DNA of 64,000 nt from Hydrogenophaga sp. (GTDB taxonomy: Bacteria > Pseudomonadota > Gammaproteobacteria > Burkholderiales > Burkholderiaceae_C), in assembly GCF_030656115.1 (NCBI RefSeq), contig NZ_JAUSOO010000080.1, positions 1-64,000 of the forward strand, given 5' to 3'. Below are positions 11,361 to 20,367 of the stretch, in pieces. Below the pieces are notes generated by a model. It ran no database searches. It was given only the letters and a program-made list of their open reading frames with translations, and was not told the DNA's origin. Within the stretch, counting starts at the first letter, position 1. Every line of letters begins with the position of its first letter. The position numbers were made by a program, and so were the translations under genes.

Positions 11361-11500
11361 AAACCACCGGCTGGAACGGTCTTTGGGCCAAGACAGCCCT
11401 CTGGGTGGGCATCGGTGCGGCGCTGCTGGTCACCCTGTCGCTGTACAACCAGCCCGACTTTCTGTTGAACCTGGCCGACCAGCTTTGGAGTTGCTTCTGA
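11357..11500 (+). CDS. 47-residue single-pass membrane protein
   Basis: A short frame starts at GTG 11357, overlapping the MFS stop as GTGA, and ends at TGA 11498-11500, overlapping the next ATG as TGATG. The peptide has a positively charged, Trp-containing N-terminus, one transmembrane helix (ALWVGIGAALLVTLSLY) and a short hydrophobic tail. The overlaps on both sides argue that it is a real gene. It could be an accessory subunit of the MFS carrier, which is inference from position. No named family recognised. Confidence 0.6.
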   Translation: MKTTGWNGLWAKTALWVGIGAALLVTLSLYNQPDFLLNLADQLWSCF

Positions 11501-12093
11501 TGCCCCGTACCGCCGATCCATCGCCAGGCCCCGCTGTGTTGCACGGCAACGAAGCCCCCTCCAGCTGGGTGCGCCGCTGGACGCACCTGATCGCCACGGG
11601 CGGCACGGTGCTGGACGTGGCCTGCGGTCATGGCCGCCACCTGCGCTGGCTGGCCGCGCAGGGCCACAGTGTGACGGGCGTGGACCGCTCGCCCGAGGCC
11701 ATCGCCGCCGTGGCACCGCTGGGGCGCGCCGTGCTGGCCGACATTGAAAACGGACCCTGGCCGTTTGCTGGCGAAACGTTTGACGCGGTGGTGGTCACCC
11801 ACTACCTGTGGCGTCCGCTGCTGGCGCAAATCGTGGCCAGCGTGGCGCCGGGTGGGGTGCTGCTGTACGAGACCTTTGCCATCGGCCACGAAACCGTGGG
11901 ACGGCCGGCGCGGCCCGACTTTCTGCTGCAACCGGGCGAACTGCTGCAGGCCTGTAGCGGGCTGCGGGTGGTGGCCTTTGAGGACGGCTTTTGCAGCACG
12001 CCCGAACGCTTCGTCCAGCGCATCGCGGCGGTGCGCGAAACCAAGGCCGCCGGGGGCCTGCCAGCGCGTCATCGGCTCGACATCCCTGAGTAG
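11500..12093 (+). CDS. Class I SAM-dependent methyltransferase
   Basis: A 197-residue protein with a Rossmann methyltransferase core: motif I VLDVACGHGRHLRWL, an acidic motif II end (VTGVDRSPEAI), and FDAVVVTHYLWRPLL in place of motif IV. It lies in the small tellurite-resistance/UbiE-like methyltransferase group by general look. The start at 11500 is set by the TGATG overlap with the 47-residue membrane protein and because the family begins shortly before motif I. Substrate unknown. It is followed by dapA 78 bases on. Confidence 0.82.
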   Translation: MPRTADPSPGPAVLHGNEAPSSWVRRWTHLIATGGTVLDVACGHGRHLRWLAAQGHSVTGVDRSPEAIAAVAPLGRAVLADIENGPWPFAGETFDAVVVTHYLWRPLLAQIVASVAPGGVLLYETFAIGHETVGRPARPDFLLQPGELLQACSGLRVVAFEDGFCSTPERFVQRIAAVRETKAAGGLPARHRLDIPE

Positions 12094-12171
12094 AATGCAA
12101 GATTCCGTGCCCATCGCGGGCCGGCCCGTCCTGACGCTGGGTCAGGGTGCATTCTTTCGAGCCTGAAGCTT

Positions 12172-13059
<888 letters not shown>

Positions 13060-13124
13060 AGCCCCCGCTTGCTGCGGCCGCCAACCTTGCCCTTACATAT
13101 TCCCCTCTCACCAAGCTCCCCAAC

Positions 13125-14273
13125 ATGCCCACTCCCGCACCGTTTGACACAGCATCCCACCCGGCCGCCCGGGTTCACACCGGCGTGCGGATGGCCCGCC
13201 TGAGCCTGCTGGCCGCTGCAGCCGTGCTGGCCACGGGCTGCTCCATCTTGCAAGAAGACAAGATCGACTACAAAAGCGCTGAGCGCGGTGTTTCGTTGGA
13301 TGTGCCTCCCGACCTGACCCAGCTGAGCCGCGATTCGCGCTACAACGTGCCCGGTTCCGTGGTCACGGCCAGCGGCTACCTGACCGCGCAACCCGCACAA
13401 GCTTCAAGCAGTACCACTGCGGTCAACACCGTGGGCGACGTGCGCATTGAACGTGCTGGCAACCAACGCTGGCTGGTGATCGACCGTCCGGCCGACAAGC
13501 TCTGGAGTCCGGTGCGCGACTTCTGGCAAGAGAACGGTTTCCTGCTCGAACTTGACCAGGAGAACCTGGGCATCATGGAAACCGACTGGGCCGAGAACCG
13601 CGCCAAACTGCCGCAAGACATCATTCGCCGCACCATTGGCAAAGTGTTTGAAAACCTGTATTCCACCGGGGAACGCGACAAATTCCGCACCCGTCTGGAA
13701 CGCAACACCGCAGGCGGCACCGAGATCTACATCAGCCACCGCGGCATGATCGAGGTGTATTCCAGCGCACAAAAAGACCAGACGGTGTGGCAACCCCGCC
13801 CTGTCGACAGCGAACTCGAAACCGAATTCCTGCGCCGCCTGATGGTGAAGCTGGGCATGAGCGAAGCGCAGGCCAAAGCGGCCACTGAAACCGAACCGGC
13901 ACAGGCTGCGGCGCGGGTCACCACAGTCAACAACCTTCCCGTGGTTCAGATCGATGATGGTTTCGACCGCGCCTGGCGCCGGGTCGGCTTGTCGCTCGAC
14001 CGCACCGGCTTCACCGTGGAAGACCGCGATCGCACGCAGGGCATTTACTTCGTCCGCTACGTGCCGGCACAGGCCACCGACGCGGCCAAGCCTGGCTTCT
14101 TTGGCCGTCTGTTTGGTGGCTCCGCATCGCAAGCTGCGCCCGTCAAATACCGTGTGGTGGTGCGCAGCAGCGGCGAGAACACCACGGTGTCGGTGCTGGA
14201 CGCCCAGGGCCAACCTGAGAACTCGGCCAATGCGCAAAACATCCTTCAATTGCTGGCCAACGACCTGAAGTAA
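13125..14273 (+). CDS. bamC: Outer membrane assembly lipoprotein BamC
   Basis: A 382-residue lipoprotein with signal peptide and lipobox LATGC (Cys39). The unstructured N-terminal stretch (DKIDYKSA, DVPPDLTQL) that contacts BamD is present, followed by two helix-grip domains. It belongs to the BAM complex that folds outer-membrane beta-barrels. The start could instead be ATG 13191, giving a shorter 17-residue signal peptide; 13125 is kept as the longer alternative. Downstream of dapA and followed by a strong terminator. Confidence 0.9.
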   Translation: MPTPAPFDTASHPAARVHTGVRMARLSLLAAAAVLATGCSILQEDKIDYKSAERGVSLDVPPDLTQLSRDSRYNVPGSVVTASGYLTAQPAQASSSTTAVNTVGDVRIERAGNQRWLVIDRPADKLWSPVRDFWQENGFLLELDQENLGIMETDWAENRAKLPQDIIRRTIGKVFENLYSTGERDKFRTRLERNTAGGTEIYISHRGMIEVYSSAQKDQTVWQPRPVDSELETEFLRRLMVKLGMSEAQAKAATETEPAQAAARVTTVNNLPVVQIDDGFDRAWRRVGLSLDRTGFTVEDRDRTQGIYFVRYVPAQATDAAKPGFFGRLFGGSASQAAPVKYRVVVRSSGENTTVSVLDAQGQPENSANAQNILQLLANDLK

Positions 14274-14281
14274 CCCAAAGT

Positions 14282-14307
14282 GCTGCAGGTCGAATCACAC
14301 CTGCAGC
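14282..14307 (+). terminator. Hairpin after bamC
   Basis: Inverted repeat gctgcaggt/acctgcagc with an 8-base loop directly after the bamC stop. It has no T-run and probably stabilises the mRNA end or supports the terminator that follows. Confidence 0.45.
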
Positions 14308-14316
14308 GCACCCAAA

Positions 14317-14346
14317 CAAAAAAGCCGCCCGTGGGCGGCTTTTTTG
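14317..14346. terminator. Bidirectional Rho-independent terminator
   Basis: Stem agccgccc/gggcggct flanked by an A-run on the left and a T-run on the right. It serves convergent bamC (plus) and the Ala-rich lipoprotein gene (minus). Confidence 0.85.
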
Positions 14347-14375
14347 TGCCCGGGCACCAGGCCCGGGTGCAGCAA

Positions 14376-14693
14376 TTACTGCGCAGGCTTGGCAGCGGCT
14401 TTGGCGGCTTCAGCAGCAGCGTCGGCAGCGGCTTTGGCTGCATCGGCAGCACCAGCGGCAGCGGCGTCAGCGGCTGCACCGGCGGCGGCTTCAACTGCAC
14501 CAGCAACGGTAGGCGCTGCAGCTGCATCGGTAGCGGCAGGCGCTGCGTCGGCTGGAGCCGCTGCAGGCGCAGCCTCCACAGGTGCTGGTGCAGCAGCAGG
14601 TGCCGGCGCCTCAACAGGTGCTTCTTCTTTTTTGCCGCAAGCGGTCAGGGCAACGGCGGCCAGCAGGCTGGCGATCAGGATGGTTTTTTTCAT
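14376..14693 (-). CDS. Alanine-rich small lipoprotein
   Basis: A 105-residue protein starting at ATG 14693 with GGAAA upstream. It has a Lys-started signal peptide and a lipobox LTACG (Cys19), then KKEE and a low-complexity Ala/Pro/Glu tail. The tail goes from APAPAA-type extended repeats to AKAAADAAAEAAKAAAK helical repeats, like the alanine-rich small lipoproteins seen in Burkholderiales. It probably spans the periplasm or fills space near the peptidoglycan. The repeats make the gene prone to slippage. Exact role unknown. Confidence 0.8.
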   Translation of the reverse strand: MKKTILIASLLAAVALTACGKKEEAPVEAPAPAAAPAPVEAAPAAAPADAAPAATDAAAAPTVAGAVEAAAGAAADAAAAGAADAAKAAADAAAEAAKAAAKPAQ

Positions 14694-14922
14694 GAAAATT
14701 TCCAATGGATGTGTACAAAACGAAGCAAAACGATTGAACCGACCAAAAAAAAACCCGAACGTTGATTCGAGTTGGATCGATTCAGCCTGGCGCCCATTTT
14801 TGAATGTGTGTCCCGGCTGGGTCGGAATCATACGATGGAAAAATCAACCGTATTTACCCTGGTCAACTTTTTCTTTTTCTCATCAAAAAGTGTTGCAAAA
14901 AAGATAATTGAATACTATTTAT

Positions 14923-15447
14923 CTACAATCCAAGAATGCTCGGCGGCAAAGAAGGGCTTCCTTTTTGCCACCAGTGGTCAAGCCTTTCCGCCAACGCTAC
15001 ATGGTCTCGGGCTTCGCGGCTCGCCACCATGACGCCGTGGGTCGCATCGATGCGCTCCAGCGTCCAGGCGGGCGACCAGATCGCGCTGGGCCATTCATCG
15101 GCCGATGCACTGTTGCAGGCACGAACCTCAATGACATGAGCCCACGCCACCCGCCATTGCACAAAGCGTGGATGTTGCAAGCGCAAGGGACCAAAGTCCC
15201 GCCCCAGCATCTGCAGTACCCGGCCACGCCGAGCCCAGGCCTGCAGCGAAGCCACCACAGCCCGCTCACCCAAGGGCCAATCGGAAAAATCGGGGTCGCA
15301 GAGCACCAAACGAGGCCAGCCTTCGGCGGCGGCTGTGGCCAGTGACTGGCGCACCAAGTCGGCAAACAATGGCCGGCCCTGCAAACGCCCTTCGGGCAAG
15401 GGCTGCAAGGTGGTGGGTACATCGGGCGCACGGAAAGTGTCGGTCAT
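14923..15447 (-). CDS. Conserved protein of unknown function
   Basis: A 174-residue soluble protein beginning at ATG 15447, which is preceded by an AGGAG ribosome site; an upstream extension to 15507 would overlap the roxA end and is unlikely. It contains PRLVLCDPDFSDWPLGE and ARRGRVLQMLGRDFGPL, segments that look like an alpha/beta domain, and many tryptophans in the C-terminal half. It lies 32 bases downstream of roxA on the same strand and is probably in its operon. I do not recognise a family with a known job. Confidence 0.72.
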   Translation of the reverse strand: MTDTFRAPDVPTTLQPLPEGRLQGRPLFADLVRQSLATAAAEGWPRLVLCDPDFSDWPLGERAVVASLQAWARRGRVLQMLGRDFGPLRLQHPRFVQWRVAWAHVIEVRACNSASADEWPSAIWSPAWTLERIDATHGVMVASREARDHVALAERLDHWWQKGSPSLPPSILGL

Positions 15448-15479
15448 GGCAGGCTCCTGGTGAGCTTGAACGAAAGTTT

Positions 15480-16655
15480 TCAGCCTTTCAGGCCAGCGTG
15501 CAGCCAACCGGCCTCAAACCAGTCTTGCAGCAGCGCGAGCGCGTCGGCGCTGGCACGTTGCACCTGCGCTGCGCTGAGGCGGCGCTCGTCCGCCAACGTG
15601 CGCATGAGTCGCGCATCGGCACCGCCAGCGCGCAGGCTTTCGCCGTTGATGAACACGTGGCGCTCGTCGTACATCATGCGGGTGCGTCGGTCCAGCTGTA
15701 GGGCACCGGGCACCCAGCCGGCCTCGGGCTCTTCAAACCATACCCGCGGCTTGGGCTCGGTCATGACCTCACCCAATGCGCAAGCCAGCGACTGACGCTC
15801 GGCCAGCAAACGCTGCAGCGCATCCACCGCAAACGCTTCCAGCGCGGGCGGCATGGCGGCGGGTGTGGCGGTGGCGGGTTGGCTGGGATCGCGGTAGAGC
15901 GTGGCATCTTCAAAGTCGTCGGCCATGCGCTGGAGCAGTTCGCCGGCCAGCCCCCCGCGCTGGGGCACGCGAAAGCCCACCGAATAGGTCATGCAGCCGT
16001 CACCCACCGCCACGCCGTCGTGCGCCCAACGCGGGGGCAGGTACAGCATGTCGCCGGGGTTCAGCAGATGCTCTTCTTCGGGTTCGAAGTGGCTCAAAAT
16101 TTTCAGCGGCACCCCCTCTTCCAGCGTCAGGTCTTTTTGCCGGCCAATGCGCCAGTGGCGCTGGCCACTGGCCTGCAGCAAAAACACGTCGTAGCTGTCG
16201 AAATGCGGGCCCACCCCGCCGCCATCGCTGGCCCACGAGATCATCAGGTCGTCGAGCCGGGCGTCGGGCACAAAACGGAAGCGCTGCAGCAGTTCGTGCG
16301 CAGCATTCACATGCAGATCGACCCCTTGCACCAGCAGCGTCCAACGAGGCTGTTTGATGGGCGGCAAAGCGGTGCGTGCCAGCGGCCCGTGCTTGAGCGT
16401 CCAGCCTTGGGCCTGGTGCACGATCAGGCGCGACTCAACCGCTTCGTCAGCAGCCATGGCAAACAATTGTGGCCGGGTGAGAAAGGGCTTGAAGCCGGGC
16501 ACAGCATTGCGAATCAGCAACGGCTTTTTTTGCCAGTAACGGCGCATGAACTGCGCGGGCGACAGGCCGCCCAGCAGCGTGCTGGGTGCGTCGGGTTGGG
16601 GGTGCGCGGGCGCCACTGGGGCGCCGGTCAGACTGGATGGGTTGGCTTTGAACAT
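15480..16655 (-). CDS. roxA: Ribosomal oxygenase, RoxA/YcfD-like JmjC cupin
   Basis: A 391-residue JmjC-fold Fe(II)/2-oxoglutarate oxygenase like E. coli YcfD, which hydroxylates an arginine of ribosomal protein L16. The iron ligands are in GPHFDSYDVF (His151, Asp153) and RWAHDGVA (His212). QASGQRHWRIG and PGDMLYLPP are typical of the family. The C-terminal winged-helix/dimerisation part is present. The start at ATG 16655 is preferred over a TTG at 16670 that would overlap slyD. It is divergent from slyD, with only 14 bases between the starts. Confidence 0.88.
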   Translation of the reverse strand: MFKANPSSLTGAPVAPAHPQPDAPSTLLGGLSPAQFMRRYWQKKPLLIRNAVPGFKPFLTRPQLFAMAADEAVESRLIVHQAQGWTLKHGPLARTALPPIKQPRWTLLVQGVDLHVNAAHELLQRFRFVPDARLDDLMISWASDGGGVGPHFDSYDVFLLQASGQRHWRIGRQKDLTLEEGVPLKILSHFEPEEEHLLNPGDMLYLPPRWAHDGVAVGDGCMTYSVGFRVPQRGGLAGELLQRMADDFEDATLYRDPSQPATATPAAMPPALEAFAVDALQRLLAERQSLACALGEVMTEPKPRVWFEEPEAGWVPGALQLDRRTRMMYDERHVFINGESLRAGGADARLMRTLADERRLSAAQVQRASADALALLQDWFEAGWLHAGLKG

Positions 16656-16656
16656 G

Positions 16657-16668
16657 GGACAATTGTCC
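16657..16668. promoter_or_regulatory. Perfect 12-base palindrome between divergent starts
   Basis: GGACAATTGTCC fills the 14-base gap between the roxA and slyD start codons. Its symmetry and position would suit a dimeric regulator, or a hairpin at either mRNA 5' end. Promoters for both genes must lie inside the opposite coding regions unless slyD starts at ATG 16682. Confidence 0.35.
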
Positions 16669-16669
16669 A

Positions 16670-17224
16670 ATGAAAAGCCCTATGACCATCACCGAACAAT
16701 GCGTTGTGGCCCTGACCTGGACGCTGAAAGACACGCTGGGCGAAGAACTGGATGTGCTCGACGAGCCGATTGAGTTCTTTGTCGGCGGCAGCGACTTGCT
16801 GGCCAAGATTGAAGAAGCCCTGCAAGGCCATGAGGTCGGCGACACGCTGGACCTGCACCTGGAGCCGCAAGACGCCTTTGGCGACTACGACGACCGGCTG
16901 CTGTTTCTGGAGCCTCGCCACCTGTTCCCCTGCGAACTTGAAGATGGCATGGGCTTTGATGGCCTGCCCGCAGGATGCTACCCCAGCGCCCCACAAGACC
17001 GCATCTATTTTGTCAGCGACATTTACCCTGAACATGTGGTGTTGGATGCCAACCACCCACTGGCAGGCATTGCGTTGCGCATCTCGCTCAAGGTGCACGC
17101 TGTGCGCGAAGCCGAAGAACGCGAAGTCGGCTCAGGTTCACTGGGCACCGGCTTCTTCAGCATGCAGGTCACCCCAGCGCCAGAGGTCGGCACATCCGAC
17201 GACGACACTTCCACACTGCACTGA
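16670..17224 (+). CDS. slyD: SlyD-like FKBP peptidyl-prolyl isomerase
   Basis: A 184-residue FKBP-type cis-trans prolyl isomerase. The split FKBP domain (EFFVGGSDLLAKIEEALQGHEVGD ahead, DANHPLAG behind) encloses the insert-in-flap chaperone domain around residues 75-125. It helps proline-limited folding in the cytoplasm. The Cys/His-rich nickel-binding tail of E. coli SlyD is missing; the tail is instead an acidic SDDD stretch. The start may be 16670 or ATG 16682. Divergent from roxA. Confidence 0.88.
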   Translation: MKSPMTITEQCVVALTWTLKDTLGEELDVLDEPIEFFVGGSDLLAKIEEALQGHEVGDTLDLHLEPQDAFGDYDDRLLFLEPRHLFPCELEDGMGFDGLPAGCYPSAPQDRIYFVSDIYPEHVVLDANHPLAGIALRISLKVHAVREAEEREVGSGSLGTGFFSMQVTPAPEVGTSDDDTSTLH

Positions 17225-17249
17225 ACCCAGACTGGGTGCACACCAACGA

Positions 17250-17278
17250 AAGAGGGCTCCATATCTGGAGCCCTTTTC
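17250..17278. terminator. Bidirectional terminator between slyD and dut
   Basis: Stem gggctcca/tggagccc with a TTTT tail on the right and an AAAG lead on the left, between two convergent genes. Confidence 0.75.
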
Positions 17279-17294
17279 GTTGCAACCGCGGCGC

Positions 17295-17759
17295 TCAAGA
17301 CCGTCCGGTTGATCCGTAGCCCCCTGCCCCGCGTTCGCTCGCGGCGGTGAATTCAGACACCACGTTGAATTGGGCCTGCATTACCGGCACGATGACCATT
17401 TGCGCAATGCGCTCCATGGGCTCAATGGTGAAGGCCACGTCGCTGCGGTTCCAGGCGCTCACCATGAGCTGGCCCTGGTAGTCGCTGTCGATCAGACCCA
17501 CCAGATTGCCCAGCACAATGCCGTGCTTGTGACCCAGACCGGAGCGCGGCAGGATCATGGCGGCAAAGCCCGGGTCGGCCAGGTGAATGGCCAGACCCGT
17601 GGGAACCAGTTGCCAGGCGTTGGGCGGCAGGGTCAACGGTGCGTCCAGGCAGGCGCGCAGGTCCAGACCTGCGCTGCCACGGGTGGCATAGGCGGGGAGC
17701 TGTTCCGCCATGCGCGGGTCCAACACTTTCACATCAATCTGCACGGGAGGTGTCCTCAC
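17295..17759 (-). CDS. dut: dUTP diphosphatase
   Basis: A 154-residue trimeric dUTPase hydrolysing dUTP to dUMP, which keeps uracil out of DNA and feeds dTMP synthesis. All motifs are visible: SAGLDLRA (I), [10 protein letters not shown] (II), GLIDSDYQG (III), ERIAQMVI (IV) and the C-terminal [11 protein letters not shown] (V) that closes the active site. It begins directly after the dctM stop with no spacer bases, so it is cotranscribed with the TRAP transporter genes, although functionally unrelated. Confidence 0.96.
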   Translation of the reverse strand: MRTPPVQIDVKVLDPRMAEQLPAYATRGSAGLDLRACLDAPLTLPPNAWQLVPTGLAIHLADPGFAAMILPRSGLGHKHGIVLGNLVGLIDSDYQGQLMVSAWNRSDVAFTIEPMERIAQMVIVPVMQAQFNVVSEFTAASERGAGGYGSTGRS

Positions 17760-19550
17760 TCATTCGGCTTTTTTCATCGCGTCTTCGAGCGCCTTGGCCG
17801 GATCCACTTCGCCTTCATCCTCCGCTGCGGCGGGTTCAGACGCCTCGGCGTCCCCTTCGCTACCACCGCTCATGTTGGGCTCATCGTCATCGTCGGTCTG
17901 CAGATCTTGCATGTTGTTCAACATGTCGCTCACAGCAGCGTCATCCACCACGATGGCCTTGCCCAGGTTGCCGGTCACGATGCCCGGGTTGAACAGAATC
18001 ACAGCGACCATGATGACCTGCAACACGATGAAAGCAATGGAGCCTTTGTAGATCTGGGCGGTGGTCACCGCCTTGATGCGCTTGCCGGTGACCAGATCGT
18101 CGTAGTCGTTGCGCGCAGCCACACTGCGCAGATAGAACAGCGCAAAACCAAACGGCGGCGTGAGGAACGAGGTTTGCAGGTTCATGGCCAGGATGATGCC
18201 GAACCAGATCAGGTCGATGCCCAGCTTGTCGGCCACCGGCGCCAGCAACGGAACCACGATGAACGCGATCTCGAAGAAGTCGATGAACATGCCCAGGATG
18301 AACACCATGAAGTTCACCACGATCAGGAAGCCGAGTTGGCCGCCGGGCAACTTGTCAAACAGGTGTTCGACCCAGATGTGACCATCGGCAGCGTTGAACG
18401 TGAAGCTGAAGACCGTGGAGCCGATCAGGATGAACATCACGAAGATGGCCAGCTTGGTGCTGTTTTCCATCGCCTGCTTGAGCAGGTTGAACGACAGTGT
18501 GCCCCGCGCACCGGCCATGATCAGCGCGCCAATGGCACCCATCGCGCCGCCTTCGGTCGGGGTCGCCACGCCCAGAAAGATGGTGCCCAACACCAGAAAG
18601 ATCAACACCAGCGGCGGGATCAGAACAAACGTAACACGCTCGGTCAGGCGCGACAGCAGGCCCAGTTTGAACAACCGATTCAGCAGTGCGAGCCCCAGTG
18701 CCAGAAACGCACCGATGGCGGTTGAGAGGATGAACACTTCGTCACCCGGTGCGGCGTTTTCGCGTCCCAGCCAGGGGTTCATGATGGACTCATGAACCTG
18801 CGACCACAGCACACTGGCCACAGCACAAATCACCAGCAGCAAGAGCAGCGACATATGGCCGCTGGACCCATTGGGCTCGTTGTAAATGCGCGCCTCGGGC
18901 GGCAAAGCGGGTACCCAACCGGGCTTGACCAATGCGACGACCACGATGAACAGCAGGTACAAACCCACCAGCATCAGGCCGGGAACCAAGGCTCCGGCAT
19001 ACATGTCACCCACCGAGCGGCCGAGCTGGTCGGCCAGCACGATCAACACCAGCGACGGCGGCAGCGCCTGTGCCAGCGTGCCCGAGGCGGTGATGGTGCC
19101 GGTGGCAATGGTGCGGTTGTAGCCGTAGCGCAGCATGATGGGCATGGCAATCAGGCCCATGGAAATCACCGAAGCAGCCACCACACCCGTGGTGGCTGCC
19201 AGCAGCGCACCGACCAACACCACGGCAATACCCACACCACCACGCAACGGACCGAACACCTGACCCACCGTTTCCAGCAGGTCTTCGGCCATGCGGCTGC
19301 GCTCCAGCACGATGCCCATGAGTGTGAAGAACGGTATGGCCAGCAACGTGTCGTTCTGCATGATGCCGAACACCCGCAGCGGCAACGCCTGGAACAGGTT
19401 GGAGGGAAACAGCTCCAACTCCATGCCGATCAGGCCAAAGAACAACCCGGTGGCAGCCAATGAGAAAGCGACAGGAAAACCGATCAGCAAAAACACGAGC
19501 AGCCCGACGAACATCACCGGGACAAAATTGGAGGACAAAAATTCAACCAT
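17760..19550 (-). CDS. dctM: TRAP transporter large permease (DctM)
   Basis: A 596-residue membrane protein with about 12-13 helices, the Na+-driven transport subunit of a TRAP system. Typical phrases are LLAIPFFTLMGIVLERS, ATTGVVAASVISMGLIAMP and NLQTSFLTPPFGFALFYL. The C-terminal 50 residues form an acidic, Ala/Glu-rich cytoplasmic tail (GGSEGDAEASEPAAAEDEGE) that is longer than in standard DctM proteins. dctQ lies 12 bases upstream and dctP further upstream, so transport works with that binding protein. Probable substrates are organic or keto acids. Confidence 0.92.
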   Translation of the reverse strand: MVEFLSSNFVPVMFVGLLVFLLIGFPVAFSLAATGLFFGLIGMELELFPSNLFQALPLRVFGIMQNDTLLAIPFFTLMGIVLERSRMAEDLLETVGQVFGPLRGGVGIAVVLVGALLAATTGVVAASVISMGLIAMPIMLRYGYNRTIATGTITASGTLAQALPPSLVLIVLADQLGRSVGDMYAGALVPGLMLVGLYLLFIVVVALVKPGWVPALPPEARIYNEPNGSSGHMSLLLLLVICAVASVLWSQVHESIMNPWLGRENAAPGDEVFILSTAIGAFLALGLALLNRLFKLGLLSRLTERVTFVLIPPLVLIFLVLGTIFLGVATPTEGGAMGAIGALIMAGARGTLSFNLLKQAMENSTKLAIFVMFILIGSTVFSFTFNAADGHIWVEHLFDKLPGGQLGFLIVVNFMVFILGMFIDFFEIAFIVVPLLAPVADKLGIDLIWFGIILAMNLQTSFLTPPFGFALFYLRSVAARNDYDDLVTGKRIKAVTTAQIYKGSIAFIVLQVIMVAVILFNPGIVTGNLGKAIVVDDAAVSDMLNNMQDLQTDDDDEPNMSGGSEGDAEASEPAAAEDEGEVDPAKALEDAMKKAE

Positions 19551-19562
19551 GGTGCAACCCGA

Positions 19563-20180
19563 TCAGTGCTTGTTGGCCGAAGCGAGAGACGCTTCCAGCT
19601 TGTGTTTTTCTGCATCGGCAATTTCTTTTGCCAACAGCTCGGTTTCACTGGGGCCCGTGTGGCTCAGCGGGTCGGGACCCTGGCCCGTCAGAAAGGCAAA
19701 ACGTTTGACCAGCTCGCTCAAACCTTGCAACATCAGCAAGGCAAAACCCAAGGGAATGAAGAGGTACACCGGCCAGCGAATCAGACCGCCGGAGTTGGAC
19801 GACATTTCACCCGACGTCCAGGCATTCACAAACAGCGGCCAGCCCTCGACGATCATGAGGTAACACAAAGGGAACAAAAAGATAACGATGCCGCCAACGT
19901 CAATCCAGTTGCGGGTGCGGTCGCTGAACTTGGTGGAAATGAAGTCGATGCGCACATGGGCATTGCGCAAGAAAGCGTAGCCGCCGCCCAGCATGAACAC
20001 CGCAGCAAACAAATACCACTGGATTTCAAGCCAGGCGTTGGAACTGGTGCCAAAGGTCTTGCGTATGACCGCATTGCCGGCACTGATGAGCGTGGCCGCC
20101 AGAATCAGCCACATGGCCAGCTTGCCAATGAGATCGCTGAGGCCGTCGACCAGACGGGATAGTTTGAGCAAAAGAGGCAT
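19563..20180 (-). CDS. dctQ: TRAP transporter small permease (DctQ)
   Basis: A 205-residue protein with four transmembrane helices, starting at the ATG that encodes MPLLLKLSRLVDGL. The signature of the family is the helix pair AWLEIQWYLFAAVFMLGGGYAF followed by NAHVRIDF. It pairs with DctM to form the membrane complex. The C-terminal 35 residues are Glu/Lys/Ala-rich. dctP lies about 190 bases upstream, with hairpins and a terminator in between, which should lower expression of dctQM relative to the binding protein. Confidence 0.9.
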   Translation of the reverse strand: MPLLLKLSRLVDGLSDLIGKLAMWLILAATLISAGNAVIRKTFGTSSNAWLEIQWYLFAAVFMLGGGYAFLRNAHVRIDFISTKFSDRTRNWIDVGGIVIFLFPLCYLMIVEGWPLFVNAWTSGEMSSNSGGLIRWPVYLFIPLGFALLMLQGLSELVKRFAFLTGQGPDPLSHTGPSETELLAKEIADAEKHKLEASLASANKH

Positions 20181-20280
20181 GAATATTCCCCAATGGGTTA
20201 CTGGTGAGGGTGTGTACAAAAAGCGGTTGCGTCTGTTGAAACAAACAAATCGCCACGGCGGTGGCGTGGCGAAATTGGCC

Positions 20281-20351
20281 GGACACCAAGGCACCCTGGG
20301 TAGGATGACTTGGTGTCCGATCAAAAAACCCCGCAAAGGCGGGGTTTTTGT
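20281..20351 (-). terminator. Hairpin plus Rho-independent terminator between dctP and dctQ
   Basis: A 10-base stem (ggacaccaag/cttggtgtcc) is followed on the left by the gap to dctQ and on the right by a stem accccgc/gcggggt with A and T runs. Reading on the minus strand, the strong terminator comes first after dctP. It should allow partial read-through into dctQM-dut. Confidence 0.7.
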
Positions 20352-20367
20352 CGGACTCGAAAACCGA

